From assembly GCA_030280995.1 (NCBI GenBank), contig JASXTE010000017.1, positions 21,319,998 to 21,383,997 on the forward strand: DNA of 64,000 nt. The letters run 5' to 3'. Positions 1 to 12,095 of this stretch are shown here, piece after piece; positions within the stretch are counted from its first letter, which is position 1; each line of letters opens with the position of its first letter. The notes beneath the pieces were generated by a model. That model saw only the letters and a list, made by a program, of their open reading frames with translations, was not told the origin of the DNA and searched no databases. The DNA comes from Hemileia vastatrix (taxonomy: Eukaryota > Basidiomycota > Pucciniomycetes > Pucciniales > Zaghouaniaceae). The translations under genes were made by a program, and so were the position numbers.

Positions 1-460
1 TAATGTGTATATAGCCTTGTAAAAATGTAATATATTTATTTATTTATTTTAAAATATTTTCCTGTGAGAACTCTACAACTGCGAGATGAGTTGCCCCCAA
101 AATATCATCCTTTTTCTAAGCAGCGCACCCTTCTACTAAGTGCCTATGAAAGATTAAACAACGAATAAAAAATAACAACTTGAGATTGTTGCTACATTCT
201 ATAGCAGCAATTACTTCCCCTGCATTATTTATGTATGTTCTCTCTTTAATAACTTGAATCTTGGCAATACATGTCTTTCCCTTGATTGTAACAATTCATC
301 TTTCCTTGGGTTCTTCATTAAAACAAACGCTTCTCACTAGATTCTTAGAAACCATCCAGCGCTCAAGTCTGACGTGGCGCAACTGATGACTTCTTTATAA
401 TGCTATTTTTAACCTATAAATAGCCCTTCTAATAACCTGAATTTCCTTTATCCTAACATC
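1..460. other. AT-rich flank upstream of the element A antisense gene
   Basis: No convincing reading frame is seen. In elements B, C, D and E the corresponding stretch between the 3' LTR and the antisense gene is only about 50-125 bp, so the 3' LTR of element A should lie here or just left of the window. I could not align one. A short block near 75-140 (around GCGAGATGAGTTGC) vaguely resembles the start of A's 5' LTR near 7655, which is too weak to call an LTR. Confidence 0.4.
415..423 (+). promoter_or_regulatory. TATA box of the element A antisense gene
   Basis: TATAAATAG lies 46 bp before the ATG at 461, a normal core-promoter spacing for a fungal gene. It implies that the antisense gene has its own promoter rather than depending on LTR transcription. 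Confidence 0.5.
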
Positions 461-1260
461 ATGACTCAATATCGCACAGTTCCCAGAGATCAAGCTTGCT
501 CATTTTGCAAACGCCGTAACTTTCATTGTACATTTTCTAGACCTTGGGGGTATGCTTCTTTTATACCTGCCTGTGACAATTGCTTTAGATACCACAAAAC
601 TTGCGATACCTCTCTTAACCAGAATACTTCTCAGCCTACTGGTTATATTCACTTTCCACCTAGCTCTACCAGTAGCACTCCCATAATTACTACCACTAGT
701 CCCACTATTTCCACTAATAATAATAATGTTCTTTATGAGTGGCCATCACTTCCTAGTCTTACCAGGCGCGAAATATCCATACAGCCTAGCGCTACACTTT
801 ATTCCCCTCCGAGTTCCAGTGCTTCCATGCGCTCAGGCTCCCCTACAGCTGCTCCTGATGCGGTTACTGTTACTTCACCGTCAGCGCGCCCAAAAGACTT
901 ATTTGCAAGTAAGTATCCTTTACTATACTTATGCTCTTCTTGCTTACTAACTTCCTGTCAGGCTTCAATGAATCCATCTCCTTGGGATGGGTTCCCATTC
1001 TTTTACCCTTTGTCCATTCCATGCGAATGTTTTCCAGACTTTGTCTTATATATGACGCTATGTCCCTATCCTACAATAACGCACCAGATTTTTCTGACGC
1101 TGAACTTGAAGCTTGCTATACTCATATAGAAATGATAGGTCAACTAATGACTGAAATCAGCTCAACGACTATTCTTGGATTCCCCGCCAATCCCCATCAC
1201 TTCATCATGCCTGAAGACTGGAAAGGATATCCTATTAGCTTTCACACTTATACTGAATAG
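461..1260 (+). CDS. Antisense Zn2Cys6-type protein of element A (2 exons)
   Basis: The first exon, 461-908, encodes a cysteine cluster at residues C13, C16, C23, C38, C41 and C48 (C-x2-C-x6-C-x14-C-x2-C-x6-C), the spacing of GAL4-type binuclear zinc clusters. A Ser/Thr/Pro-rich linker follows. A 53-nt intron (GTAAGT at 909, branch-like CTTACTAAC, CAG at 961) splits a codon in phase 1, and the second exon 962-1260 stays in frame to a TAG. The predicted product is about 248 aa with no internal stop. It runs convergent to gag-pol, and its end lies about 610 bp from the end of pol. Function is inferred as DNA binding; the C-terminal half is not recognised. The equivalent gene is present in elements B, C, D and E. 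Confidence 0.75.
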
Positions 1261-1872
1261 ACCACTAGTGCTTTTCCTTATGAGTCTCCTCTGTCCATTC
1301 TCCCTGTACATAGTCTTCATATATTTTTCATGCTATGCCTTCAAATAATCTTTTTAGACATGGCGCTATTTTGTTACACCTGTCTTCCATACTTTTAGAG
1401 CGCCTAACTTTTCTCCCTCTACTTTCTTTAAAAAACTATTAACCCCTAAGAAAAAAAAATCCCAAATAAACTTTATATCATAAAACTTTACCGCCTTCAC
1501 TGCCATACAGCAATATACCATGTAGAATAAGAATTGAACTATAGAGAGCCCCATCTATAAATCGCCATTCCACTCCTGGTTAGTTAACCCATTAGTTGAA
1601 TTCCCAGCATATTTTGTGTTTACATGGTACACATCTCCTTCAATCCAATTACCTATTTTGTCATGTCCCCTTGAACAATGAAAATATAAGATTTCATTTT
1701 CCTCTATTCCCTCATCTAAGCGCTTATGCCAATTGCCTGTTCAGCCATAGTCTGCCTAACTTCCGGTTAGCGCCCTCTATCCGTCACAACTGTGTCAAAG
1801 CCTCCTTTGAGTCCTTTTTTTAAAAAAATAAAATTTAACATAACTTGTTAGTTTAACCTCTTCCCGGAGGTA
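1261..1872. other. Spacer between antisense gene and pol of element A, with two mini-hairpins
   Basis: There is no gene here. On the minus strand, two copies of the stem-loop motif shared with B, D and E occur: CCTC-6 nt-GAGG-TTAAACT at 1870-1851, and CCTC-6 nt-GAGG-AAAAACTAC at 1903-1881, overlapping the last codons of pol. The long spacer arrays of B, D and E are absent. Confidence 0.6.
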
Positions 1873-4200
1873 TTATTCTGGTAGTTTTTCCTCATTCTGG
1901 AGGTTATCTTGTATCACTGGAACACCCCTTGGGTAGAATCTTTTGATCTGATCTGCGGCCACATGCCCCTTCCACTTAGTACCATCCAATTCCTCCAGTA
2001 AGTAAGAACCTCCAGTTATCTGCTTTCTTATCCTATAAGGACCATTCCATCTGTCAGAAAACATCTTCCCCCATTGGCTTTCTAAACTTCTATTATAAAC
2101 CAAAACCAAATCTCCTGGGCTCAATGGCTTTCTTAACCTATGCACTAAGCGCTCATCACAATATTTAACTGACTTGCCCTGGATCTGCATCATTCTTTCA
2201 TACACTTTCTCCACAAACTCATCTTTTCTTTCAAGTTGCGCTACCCTTGCTAGAATTAAATCTTCGGTTGAGCGCACTTGATCCCAATCACATCCTAGGA
2301 AAGATCCAGCCTCCAGATCAATAGGTAATACCGCCCTATGACCAAACATAAGTTTGAACGGCAAAAACCCTGTTGTCCTTTTAACTGAAATCTTGTCCGC
2401 AAACAAAACTAATGGCAAGTAGTTCTTCCACTTTTCCCCATTATTTCCACATAATTTAACTAGCGCGTCCTTTATAACTTGATGCCCTCTTTCTACCATT
2501 CCCTCTGCTTCAGGATAATATGGCGTTGCAACACGTAATTTTGTGTCAATACCTTTTACTACTTCTTGGAATTCTCCCGCAAATCCAGTGCCACCATCTA
2601 AGGTTACCATCTTCATTACCCCATACCTATAAATCCATTCTTTCTTCAAAAACTCGGCCACATTACTTGCCTTAAGGTTTATCAACGGCGCTGCTTCAAC
2701 CCATCCTGATAGATCATCCCTGGCTACTACCAAGTATTTAAAGTGTCCTTCTTTTATATGGACTGCATCTAAACTAACCCTAAAAAAAATAGTATCTTTG
2801 CCCGTCACTCTTCTTTTTTCTTTTGGCTTTCTGTAACTTCTGTGCTGGCATTCAGGACAAGATTTAACCCAATCTCTTACTTCATTTTTCATGTTGGGCC
2901 ACCAGAATCTTTCCCTAACTCTGCGATGAGTCTCCTCTTGACCTCTATGTCCTAAATTCTTGTGTAACTCCCTGAGCATCTTCTCCTTCCCTTCCCTAGT
3001 TTGAATAACTAACTGAGGAGACGAAGCTTGTTTCTTCCATAACTTCCCATTTTTACTAAAATAGCCTTTAGCGCGCTTCTTAATATTGCGCCAAACCTTT
3101 TTATTGCAAAAAAAGGGTTGACTATAACCTTCCAAATATATCCTTAACAACTCTACTCTCTCATCTGTAGATGCATTGTATACTAAATACTCCTCCTCTT
3201 CGAGTTGAGTACTACTTTCCTGACTTCCCTTTGAAGCATCTTCATCATCTGACTCCTCCAATACCTCGCCTTGCGCACTCCTTGTCGCTATATTAGCTTC
3301 AGTGTTCCCTAAATCCAGTTGCAGTTCCACCTCGCTACAAACATCCTTTGCATTGTCAGAATTTAGTTTTATGTCTTTTCGGACATTCCACATTACTAGT
3401 TTATTGTCATCGTGGACGTTCTTATCAAATTTTGTATAACAATAATCTATCCCGTTTACCCACCTCTTATCTGCTTCCAATTCTTCTGCTTCCGAGTCTT
3501 CTTCACACAACGGTCTTCTCGACAGCGCATCTGGAATAGTGAAAGATTTCCCCGGCTTATGGACTAAATCAAAAGAAAATAAATTAATCTGCGCTACCCA
3601 CCTCATCATGGGAGCATCTAGTAAACTCAGGCTATTAATCATTTGCACCAACAACAACACATCAACCTGCAGCTTGAAATGCTGCCCCCAAAGCATCCAT
3701 TGTAGATTTTTAAGAATTTTTGCTACTCCACATAACTCCAGCTTAGACTGGGAGTACCTAGACTCTACTTTGGTAAAAGTCTTGGACTCGTAAAGGACAG
3801 GTCTATCATTACCTTCCTTGTCCTCCTGCATCAAAACTGCGCCCACCGCGGACACACTAGAATCCACCACTAAAGTAATTTTTCCAGAACCTGGTCAATA
3901 CTCCGATTTCTTCAAAAGAATATCTTCCCATACAACCCTCTTTAATAACTCGAATGACTCCTCACATTCCTCTGTCCAATCCCATACAGCATCCTTTCTT
4001 GTTAAGCGCCGTAAAGGTGAAGACAACAAAGAAAAATCTTGAATAAACATTCTTACATATGTACAAATGCCTAAAAACCCTCTAACTTCCTTAATATTTC
4101 TTGGTCTTGGCCATGTGAGTACCTTATTCATATGTTTTTCGGCCATGATTCTCCCTTCTTGCATACCACATGTCCCACTATATCTAGCGCTGGAACACAA
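1873..4200 (-). pseudogene. pol: Element A pol, RNase H and integrase part
   Basis: Read 4200 to 1873 in one frame with a TGA near 3892-3894. The first part ends the RT/connection region (a WPRP then RGFLGIC motif). It continues into Ty3-type RNase H (VDSS, then LELCGVAKIL) and integrase with an HHCC zinc-binding domain near 2970-2850. The integrase D,D-35-E triad is visible as SLDAVH, LDGGTGF and VERGHQV, followed by a GPYRI (GPY/F) motif near 2040-2030. No chromodomain follows. The reading frame ends inside the shared mini-hairpin motif. Confidence 0.8.
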
Positions 4201-5207
4201 CAGGCAAATTTAGACCCAGAAATTGTTAATCCTGCCTCCTCTATCCTAAATAGCACTCCTTCCAGGGTAATTGCATATTCCCAAATAAAATTTCTAATAT
4301 ACGGATTTTCTTTTAACACTTCCCCTTCATAATCACTGGCTGCTGGTCCTTTTATACCGCCTTAATCAATGAAAATTCCCACATGTTCTGGAATTTCATC
4401 CTGCAATATCCACATCATTTGTGCTTGATATACCGCCACAGAATTATTTGCGCCTTGCGGTAACCTTGTCAACCTAAAGTGCCCCAGTGGTGTTTCAAAC
4501 ATTGTCATGGGTCTGGAAGATTCGTCCAACTCGCGCTCATCGTATCCTCCCATAGTATCACCTAGTCCGTAACATGCACGTCCCGCAAAAGAATCCACAT
4601 ATTCTTCTGGCGTTGCTGGCATCCCTGCATCCTTTACTGTAACCTTGTTCATCTCCCTAAGATCATGAACAACCCTCAATTTACCATTATGTTTGACCAC
4701 ACAAAACACTGGACTTGAATAACTAGACAAAGACTTTTCACACAAGCCAGAATTTAACCTTCCCCTAATTAATTCCGTATACTCTTCTCTTATAGCCGCT
4801 GGTATTGGAAACACCTTCTTTTACCACGGCGCATGAGGTATAACTGGAACAATATAAGGCTTACCATAAGAGTGTTTTAACAAACCTCTTTCATTTCCTG
4901 AAAACGCAATAGCCTTTTCCCTAAGAACCATAACATGTAATAATAACTTCTTTTCTTCCTGCAATAACCAGCCCTCTGGTTGAAAATCTACCATCTGAAG
5001 CCTTTCCATTGTAATCTTACTTGTAAACACAAAATCAGGCGGAAACTTCATTAAAGGCGTATCATAAGGATTTCTAGATAGCGCCGGCCTCTGCAATGGC
5101 GGATTCAAATCAGGCATCTCTATATTCACTGGTTTAACCTTAACAGCTACTGGTTGATACTTGGATACAAAACAGTCCTTGCTACTTCCTTCATTAATTA
5201 AAATCAA
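4128..5207 (-). pseudogene. pol: Element A pol, reverse transcriptase part
   Basis: Minus-strand pieces 5207-4821, 4814-4362 and 4319-4128 share one frame, separated by single stops. They are offset from the RNase H frame downstream, so a frameshift exists near 4128. RT landmarks are NGKLRVVHDLREMN, LGDTMGGYDER, LPQGANNSVAVYQAQ and FID followed by a stop. The second Asp codon of the FIDD catalytic motif is replaced by TAA at about 4362, so this RT cannot be active. Confidence 0.8.
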
Positions 5208-5446
5208 ACCCTTTCTAATATAACTACGGGTTGCACCTAAATCCTGTTTTTGTCTTTTCTTTTTAATATAAGTATAACTATATCCAAAATTAAAGAAATC
5301 AAAAAGCTTAGGTATAATACATTCTACAGTAGTATTCCCAAGACACCTATGAAGTACCGCTTTACGTATCCCTCCTTGTTGGACTGACTGGTCACTATCC
5401 GGGTTCCTCTCATCCTGGGAGATAGTAACACCTAAAATTCCAGTCC

Positions 5447-5960
5447 CTAATGAAAATGTTGGCGCCTTCCTGGCAGTTGCCCTATCTCCTCATCTGAGAC
5501 TTCCTCATAAAACTCTCTTTCTTTCTCTAACTGCGCAGCTCCAGAGTACTTAGTTTCCCAGCCACCATCCTTGGGCGCTACTAAGACTGCTGTTACTGGA
5601 ACACCATCATCACCCATAATCCTTATTCCTATAGTCTTATTTAAACAATAATCTATAGTGGCCGAATAATCCATTAAAAATGGTGTGCCTAAAACTGGTT
5701 TAACCACACCCATTGGAACATAAAAATTTATATCTCTTGTTGCTCCCGCAACTCTAGTGCATACATACTCTGCTACACCTATAACAGGTAACCTACCTCC
5801 CCCAATTCCTGCGACAATGCCTTCTCTGTCTTTTACACGAAGACCTAATTCCACTGCGTCTTCCACTGATACCACGTTGATTTGTAAACCCGTATCCACT
5901 AATGCATTAACTTGCTTACCATTTACCGTAATAGTTAAATACCCTAAGGGCCCTGCATAA
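5447..5960 (-). pseudogene. Element A aspartic protease
   Basis: A retropepsin-like segment with an intact D-T-G active site (MDTGLQINVVS) near 5899-5867. An Ile-Gly-Gly flap-like stretch and a VLGTPFLMDYSATIDY motif typical of Gypsy proteases follow. The segment from the first ATG is 150 aa and its frame is offset from the RT frame, so gag-pro-pol continuity is lost. The 5208-5446 interval between protease and RT carries no open frame. Confidence 0.7.
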
Positions 5961-6363
5961 TGTGGCGCCCTAGGTAATCCAACAACTGGCTGAAATGACT
6001 GTTCTGCAATATTGAACTCATTTCAACATCCTCGATAGGTGCAGGTGTATTTTCTCTAGTAGTATATCCTACTTCCTACATATCCTCTGGATTCGCATAC
6101 CTAGTGCCAGCCCTTCTTGGCCTATTAATTGTAGGTGGGGCCATTTTCTTATGCTTCGCCACAAATATCTCCAATCGTGCTGCGGTAAGTGGCGCTGCAA
6201 CCGCTCCTTCTTTTATTTTAAAATCTAACACCGCGCAAGTAACTGCAAAACTAACCGACTTCGAATTCTTCCCTTTCTCCTTATTTTCCGGCTATTTGCC
6301 CTTGCTTGACCTACTTTCCATAGACTTTTTATTAATATGAACGATGACCATGGCTCACATCCC

Positions 6364-7380
6364 TCAATCTTTGTCTTTAACCAACTTAGTACCATCTTCC
6401 AACATAAGCGTAGTCCCATCCTCGTAAACTACCTTTTCCTCTTTATCCTTTTGAAGCACATTACACCTCATCCTTGTATGCACCTCTTTATTACAATAAT
6501 AGCACACCATAGCGGAAAAATGCGAAGTTTGAGGAAAACTCTTGGGCCTAAACGATTCTTTCGCCTTTGCCACTTCATCTTCTTCTCAAACTCATCGATT
6601 CTTGCCATGACTGAATCTGGATAACTTTAGGAGAGGAAATCTGAGAAGGCAATTGTACGCCTGGCGCATCTTCCTCCATATCCTCATTATCCAGAGCCAC
6701 CCTTGCTGCACGTCCCTCCACTCAACAAAACTTTATTTCAGCTTCCACTGCCATTTCTACTTCTTCTAATCCGGGATACTTGTAATTTCCGTCCCTCTTT
6801 TTAACCAGCTTTCCTTTGTTATCCAAACGCTTTTTTGCCCAGTCTTCAACTTCTGGCGCTAACGCTTCACAAATCAAGGTAACGACACATTAACATCACT
6901 AAAATCTTTGTTACTAACTAAATATTCCACTATCCAATCGAAGTCTTCCCTAAAACTTTTAAATTCCTTGGGGTCTTGAACACCTCCTCTAGCCTTGACC
7001 CTATTTACCAAAATATCCAGGTCCTTCATTGTATACCTAGTTTCCTCGGTAACTTTTGGCCATCTCTTGAGTATTTGTTCTTTTAGCGCTGACCAATTTT
7101 GCTCCTAACACCCTTTTAGATCCTCTAAATCGTCTTTGCACTCATCAGATACAAAGAATAGTACTTGTCGTACCATATCATATTCTGTTTCTCCATGAAC
7201 TTCTGCTGCTTGTTCAAACCTGCGTAAAAACTTTTTGGTATTAATTCCCAAAAAGCGCAAGCTTTCATCTTTACACCTAATAATCATGGTTACCATTTTT
7301 GGAAACGATGTCGAAGAATTGGGCAATTTAACCCTCTCCTGACATCCCCTAGATGTAGTCGCAGTAGGATCCATTCCCAA
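6364..7380 (-). pseudogene. gag: Element A gag
   Basis: Frame 7380-7105 encodes the N-terminal capsid-like part, with a phenylalanine-rich stretch resembling the gag of B, D and E. The 7090-6860 part (KRWPKV, GGV) matches the E gag, and 6573-6364 contains a CCHC zinc knuckle (C-x2-C-x4-H-x4-C) followed by the VYEDGTTLMLEDGT stretch that parallels the post-knuckle region of B. Several stops and frame changes separate these pieces. Confidence 0.7.
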
Positions 7381-7598
7381 AATATCAAATCAAAGCAAAG
7401 ATCACAAAGAAAAACACACGCTTGGTAATTAAACCTGACTGTTTTCACAATACATCCCTACGCTATCCTCTGATAATAGCTATTGATCCACTTGTTGTAG
7501 ACCCTAAAACTCTTCCGCTAAAGCGCCGGCTTGATTACGTCCTCTTGACAAAACCTTTAAAAACCAAACAATCTAATAAAAAACACTAGTTACAATTA

Positions 7599-7617
7599 CC
7601 CCACTGTTGGGACACCA
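7599..7617 (-). other. Primer binding site of element A
   Basis: On the minus strand, TGGTGTCCCAACAGTGGGG starts 2 nt inside the LTR end (TGTAGAC at 7620 on the plus strand). Its location and its initial TGG (complement of a tRNA CCA end) identify it as the PBS. The likely tRNA was not assigned. Confidence 0.6.
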
Positions 7618-7619
7618 AT

Positions 7620-8605
7620 TGTAGACTGTTCTAAAGTACTAAGAAGTAGACACAATGCGGGATGGGTTGCTTCTTCTCTTTAATTTCTAAAAGAAGTGCC
7701 TGCCACTCTTATTTTAAAGACAGTGTAAAAATGTGCAATGCTAATAATTGACTAGAAAGTTTATAAGTTGAGATGAGTTAAAGATAAGGAAAAAAACAAG
7801 TATTACTATCTGGATATTTCTATTCTTAATAAGCGCTATTATCTACAGCTACTCCCTCTTGAAGCGCTCTCTTTGAATATGCCTTATTATAGTAATATAA
7901 TATCTCTAATAATAGTTAATCCCACTGAATCTATATATTCTCTCTATGTTGCGCTTTTTCACTATACTATATGAAATACACACACAGACGCACAAACTCT
8001 AAAAGACTCAGAAATAACTTTTAATTTTCTCTCAAACAATTAATCATAAAAAGATCTAATATCTTATACTGGGCACTATCACTATAGCTACTCGTATATC
8101 TCTATATTGGTTTTTCTATGATCTGCTTTTTAAAGCAACAACTAATACGATTTTTCATATTTTTATTATTTTACCTCTCTCTTTAGATAGATTGACCGAT
8201 TCTCCTTTTATATTTTTCCAGCACTTAAGACACAGTTCCCTAATGGATCTCCAGCGCTGACTCTAACGCCACATTAGTAAAACAACATCTAATCTATTAG
8301 TAAACTACGTACACCGCTTGTAGAAACTACAGCGCCTAAATCATACCCTATAATTACTAACACTAGTATTAACTTGTTTCACTGATGCTCCACATATGCG
8401 CTTTTAACTATACCTTGTTTTGTTTCAGAACTAGTTCCAGGTTTGACTTATCCTAAAGCTGCGTCTAGTTGCCTTAACTCTTGGGTAGTTTTACAATTGA
8501 ATCCACACTCTCTTTGCTTTGAATACTAAGTTCATAGTTCCAACAGCTCTCTTAACTAGTTAGCCTTCTTCATTACTTGTCTCAGTAAGTTAAATCACTT
8601 TCCGC
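7620..8605 (-). repeat. 5' LTR of element A, inner part
   Basis: Begins TGTAGACTG next to the PBS. It is cut at 8605 by element D and resumes at 43206. The two parts together make about 1.3 kb, with TGTAGAC...ACCACA termini like those of the D family. A second, truncated copy of the same LTR sequence starts at 43545. Confidence 0.65.
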
Positions 8606-10783
8606 TGTAGACAATCCTATAGTGCTAGCTATAGGCCTTGACCAAGGGAGTTGGAGAAAAACCAGAGAGAAAATCCCCTGTCCCTTTAGAAAAATAAGTG
8701 AGATTTACCTGCTACAGTAAATTGGTTCCTGTTTTGCTAAAGACCCTTTTCCAATACACTTGACTGCTTGATGAGCCAAGAAAGTAGTCACCATACAGAC
8801 TACCAGACCAAAGAACTGAAATCTAGACCAATGTCCACACCAGAGACAGCAAAGATACTTGATGTAGGATGCAAATCCACACCAGAGACAGCAATAATAC
8901 TTGCTATAGCTTGCAAGACTATAACAGAGAAAACAGTTGCCAAAGTTAAGTTAAATGAAGAACTCAATTTCAACAAACACAGCCAATTGTGGCCAGAAAA
9001 CAGAGAAAACTGAGTGAGGAAAAATGATATCACCTCCGGATAGTTGTATGATGATTAAGGTTGCCCCAAAATGTCTTATTCACTATATACACACAGACCA
9101 CTATCAATTAGCCCATGTGCACCCACCAATCTGGCGCCTGTACCCGCTAAATTGCATAAAAAACCCTCCAAAAGCGCTCCCCAACCTTCTAAAACAGAGG
9201 TGGGCGGGCCGCCTGACGTTGGAGGTGCCGCCTGAAGCGGAACACCCTCCCTGAAGCGAGAGAATCACTAAAAACACCCAATCTACTTAGAAAAACTAAC
9301 TACAACTACTAAAACCTTTAAAACACAGAATTTCACTATAACAACTTTGAGACATGAAATATAGAGAAAAATTATTTCTATTCAATGGTACTAGGCACTT
9401 AACCTTAAGACTTAAGGTTAGCCCGTAAAACACGATGTTGTCTTCCAACATTGGCAGGGGCCTTAGTTGTGTGATTTGGCGCTGTTTGTGCATGTCTTAA
9501 TTGACATCTGTTAAGGAATTAGGTATTTTTCTGGTTTTAATCCGTAGATATTGGGTCTGCGGGTATGTGGGTACTATCATTGGATAGCCCTGGTTTTTCT
9601 CTATATTTTATGTCCTGTAGACATTTTTCATATTCTAAGTTTTAAGGGGTCATTTCCTCATTTTTCATTTATAAAAGATTGCTGTTTAATTTGGTTTTTT
9701 GTGTTTTACGGGCTAACCTTAAGTCTTAGGGTTAAATGCTTAGTACCATTGGATAGAGCTAATTTTTCTCTATATTTCATGTCCCAATGTTGTTATAGTG
9801 AAATTGCGTGTTTTAAAGTTGTAGCTAGTTTTTCTAAGTAGATTAGTTGTTTTTATTGGTTTTCTGGCTTCAGGGAGGCCGGGCCGCTACAGGCGGCATC
9901 TCAGACGTCGGGCGGCCCGCCCGCCTCTGTTTTAGGATGTTGGGAAGCGCTCCAGGAGGGTTTTTTATGCAATTTGGCGGGTACAGGCTCCAGATTGGTG
10001 GGTGTGCATGGGCTCTTTGATAGTGGTCTATGTGTATACAGTGAATAAGACAGTTTGGGGCAATCTTAATCATCATAAAACTATCCGGAGGTGATATCAT
10101 TGTTCCTCACTCAATTTTCACTGTTTTCTGGCCACAATTGGCTGTGTTTGTTGCAAGTAAGTTCTTCATCTAACTTAACTTTGGCAACTGTTTTCTCTGT
10201 TATGGTCTTGCAAGCTATAGCAAGTATTATTGCTGTCTCTGGTGTGGATTTGCAGCCTACATCAAGTATCTTTGCTGTCTCTGGTGTGGACTTTGTTCTA
10301 CATTTCAGTTCTTGGTCTGGTAGTCTATCTGGGGACTACTTTCTTGGCTCATCAAGCAGTCAAGTGTGTTGAAAAGGAGCTTTAGCAAAACAGGAACCAA
10401 CTTACTTTAGCAAGTAAATCTCACTCTATTTTTCTAAAGGGACACGGGATTTTCTCTCTGGGTTTTCTCCAACTCCCTTGGTCAAGGCCTATAGCTAGTA
10501 CTATATGATTGTCTACAACGAAAAACAATATTAAATAGCTATCTTTTTAAATGAAAAATGAGGAAATGACACCTTAAAACCTAGAATATGAAAAATGTCT
10601 ACAAGACATAAAATATAGAGAAAAACCGGGGCTATCCAATGATAGTACCCACATACCCGCAGACCCAATATCTACGGAATAAATCCAGAAAAATACCTAA
10701 TTCCTTAACAAATGTCAATTAAGACATGCATAAACAACGCCAAATCATGCAACAAAGGCCCCTGCCAATTTTGGAAGACCACA
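8606..10783 (-). repeat. 3' LTR of element D, interrupted by a solo LTR
   Basis: 8606-9435 plus 10522-10783 (1092 bp) match the 5' LTR at 42114-43205 end to end. A GC-rich block at 9201-9240 holds several CGG/CCG triplets in otherwise AT-rich sequence. Confidence 0.85.
9436..10517 (+). repeat. Solo LTR of the D family, inverted inside the D 3' LTR
   Basis: The sequence TGTTGTCTTCC...TTGTCTACA is the reverse complement of a D-type LTR (1082 bp), flanked by a perfect 4-bp duplication ACGA (9432-9435 and 10518-10521). No internal sequence is present, so it is a product of LTR-LTR recombination. The empty site is visible in the other D LTR near 42937. Confidence 0.9.
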
Positions 10784-10793
10784 TCCTCCCTCC
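10784..10793 (-). other. Polypurine tract of element D
   Basis: GGAGGGAGGA on the minus strand directly precedes the 3' LTR (TGTGGTC). The same decamer abuts the 3' LTR of B (24350-24359), and E has a one-base-shorter form at 47367. Confidence 0.8.
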
Positions 10794-10831
10794 AATTAAG
10801 AATGTCTACATTCTTTATTCCTCTAACCACC

Positions 10832-11472
10832 ATGTTCAACCTTCTTCCTAAACATGCCTCTGAAATAGGTCCTTGCCAATACTGCATTGACAATAATCTA
10901 ATCTGTGTCATGACACCACCTGTCCATCCATACAGAACGTCCTGCAATGTCTGCCAATCTAGAAAGAAGCCCTGCTACAGACCTGGTCCATTATCTTCTG
11001 CAACAGATTCACCTCCACCTCAACCTTGTCCATCTTCTACCAGCACCAAAAGATCTAGGCTATCCATCCTGATACCCAGATTAATCAAAAAGCTTTACCC
11101 TTCCCAGAAGAGTCCCACAACCCATAGAACAACAAGTTCCACCATCCCTGGTCCACCTGATGGTAAAGAACTTTCATTTCTTCCTTCAAATTTAAAACTG
11201 ATGACTTCTCAGTTCCTTCATCTTCTGATAGTGATGATAACAATGTAGGATCCATTGCACCACCAACACCAAACCATGTGCCCACCATCAAGGCCAAGTT
11301 TCAGCAACACACATCTCAACAGAAACAACTTCTGCTTCACTACTTCCAATCCACTCCTGCTAGAGATCCACAGGACATTGATAACGGAAGACACCTCATT
11401 CACCAGTTCAAGGCTAATTCTGAACACTTCATTTCATCTCCTGATTCTCTCTGTCATTCCACTAGTACTTGA
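10832..11472 (+). CDS. Antisense Zn2Cys6-type protein 1 of element D (2 exons, intact)
   Basis: I chose ATG 10832, which has a strong ACCACCATG context; an upstream in-frame ATG exists at 10802. Exon 1 is 10832-11162, the intron is 11163-11212 (GTAAAG, branch-like CTGATGAC, TCAG, 50 nt, phase 1) and exon 2 is 11213-11472. The product is 196 aa without stops. Cysteines C15, C18, C25, C38, C41 and C48 give C-x2-C-x6-C-x12-C-x2-C-x6-C. A basic STSTKRSR stretch follows. The C-terminal region (LLLHYFQSTPA, then R-x-L-x3-F-x4-E-x-F) aligns with the B and E proteins (MLAYFQETPA). It is probably a nuclear DNA-binding protein; targets are unknown. Confidence 0.8.
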
Positions 11473-12095
11473 GTTTGATTCAGAAAAGAAAAATTGACCA
11501 CACCCTCTATAGGATGTAACCACAAAAAACCACCAGTTTAAGTCTTGGGGGACCATCCTCATTTTATAGTCTTGGGGGACTCAAAAACCCTCAGTTTAAA
11601 GTCTTGGGGGACTCAAAAACCTAAATCATAGACCCAGAACCAGAGATCAACCACATTAAGACACAGAGAAAAAACTAAAATTCTGGGGTAATTGTGAATA
11701 GAGCTTCCAGCCCATCAATTACCCCCAAACTTGCCTTTGCTAAATTTGGAGGCTCCCCCTGTGGATACCCTCCACCAATCTTTCAAACCAACTCCATCAA
11801 CAACAAAACACATTCCTCAGTTTATAGTCTTGGGGGACTAACAAAGTGTTCAGTTTAAAGTCTTGACAGACTAAGCTTGAAACCATAAAATTTCAGTTTA
11901 AAGTCTTGATGGACTAACAGAAATTCCAGTTTAGAGTCATAGAGGACTTCCAGAATCTTGCGTAAATTTGACCCAGCCAATTTGATGCAATAAACCCACA
12001 GCTAGACTTGTGGAGCATCTGCCTTCACTTCATCTTCTACTCATCACTGACAAAATTCTTCTATTATCATTTTCATCATCTTTACACCACAGATC
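11473..12095 (-). repeat. Spacer between the two antisense genes of D, with mini-hairpins and a 10-bp-stem hairpin
   Basis: No coding frame. On the minus strand there are at least seven copies of the AGTC/GGTC-6 nt-GACT-TTAAACTG motif (around 11530-11950). One hairpin has arms GGGGTAATTG (11685-11694) and CAATTACCCC (11716-11725), matching the post-pol hairpins of B and E. The whole block resembles a duplicate of the post-pol spacer. Confidence 0.7.

Noticed and set aside
1..400. 3' LTR of element A
   Set aside because: Only a short resemblance near 75-140 to the A LTR start. The expected ACCACA terminus and a polypurine tract were not found.
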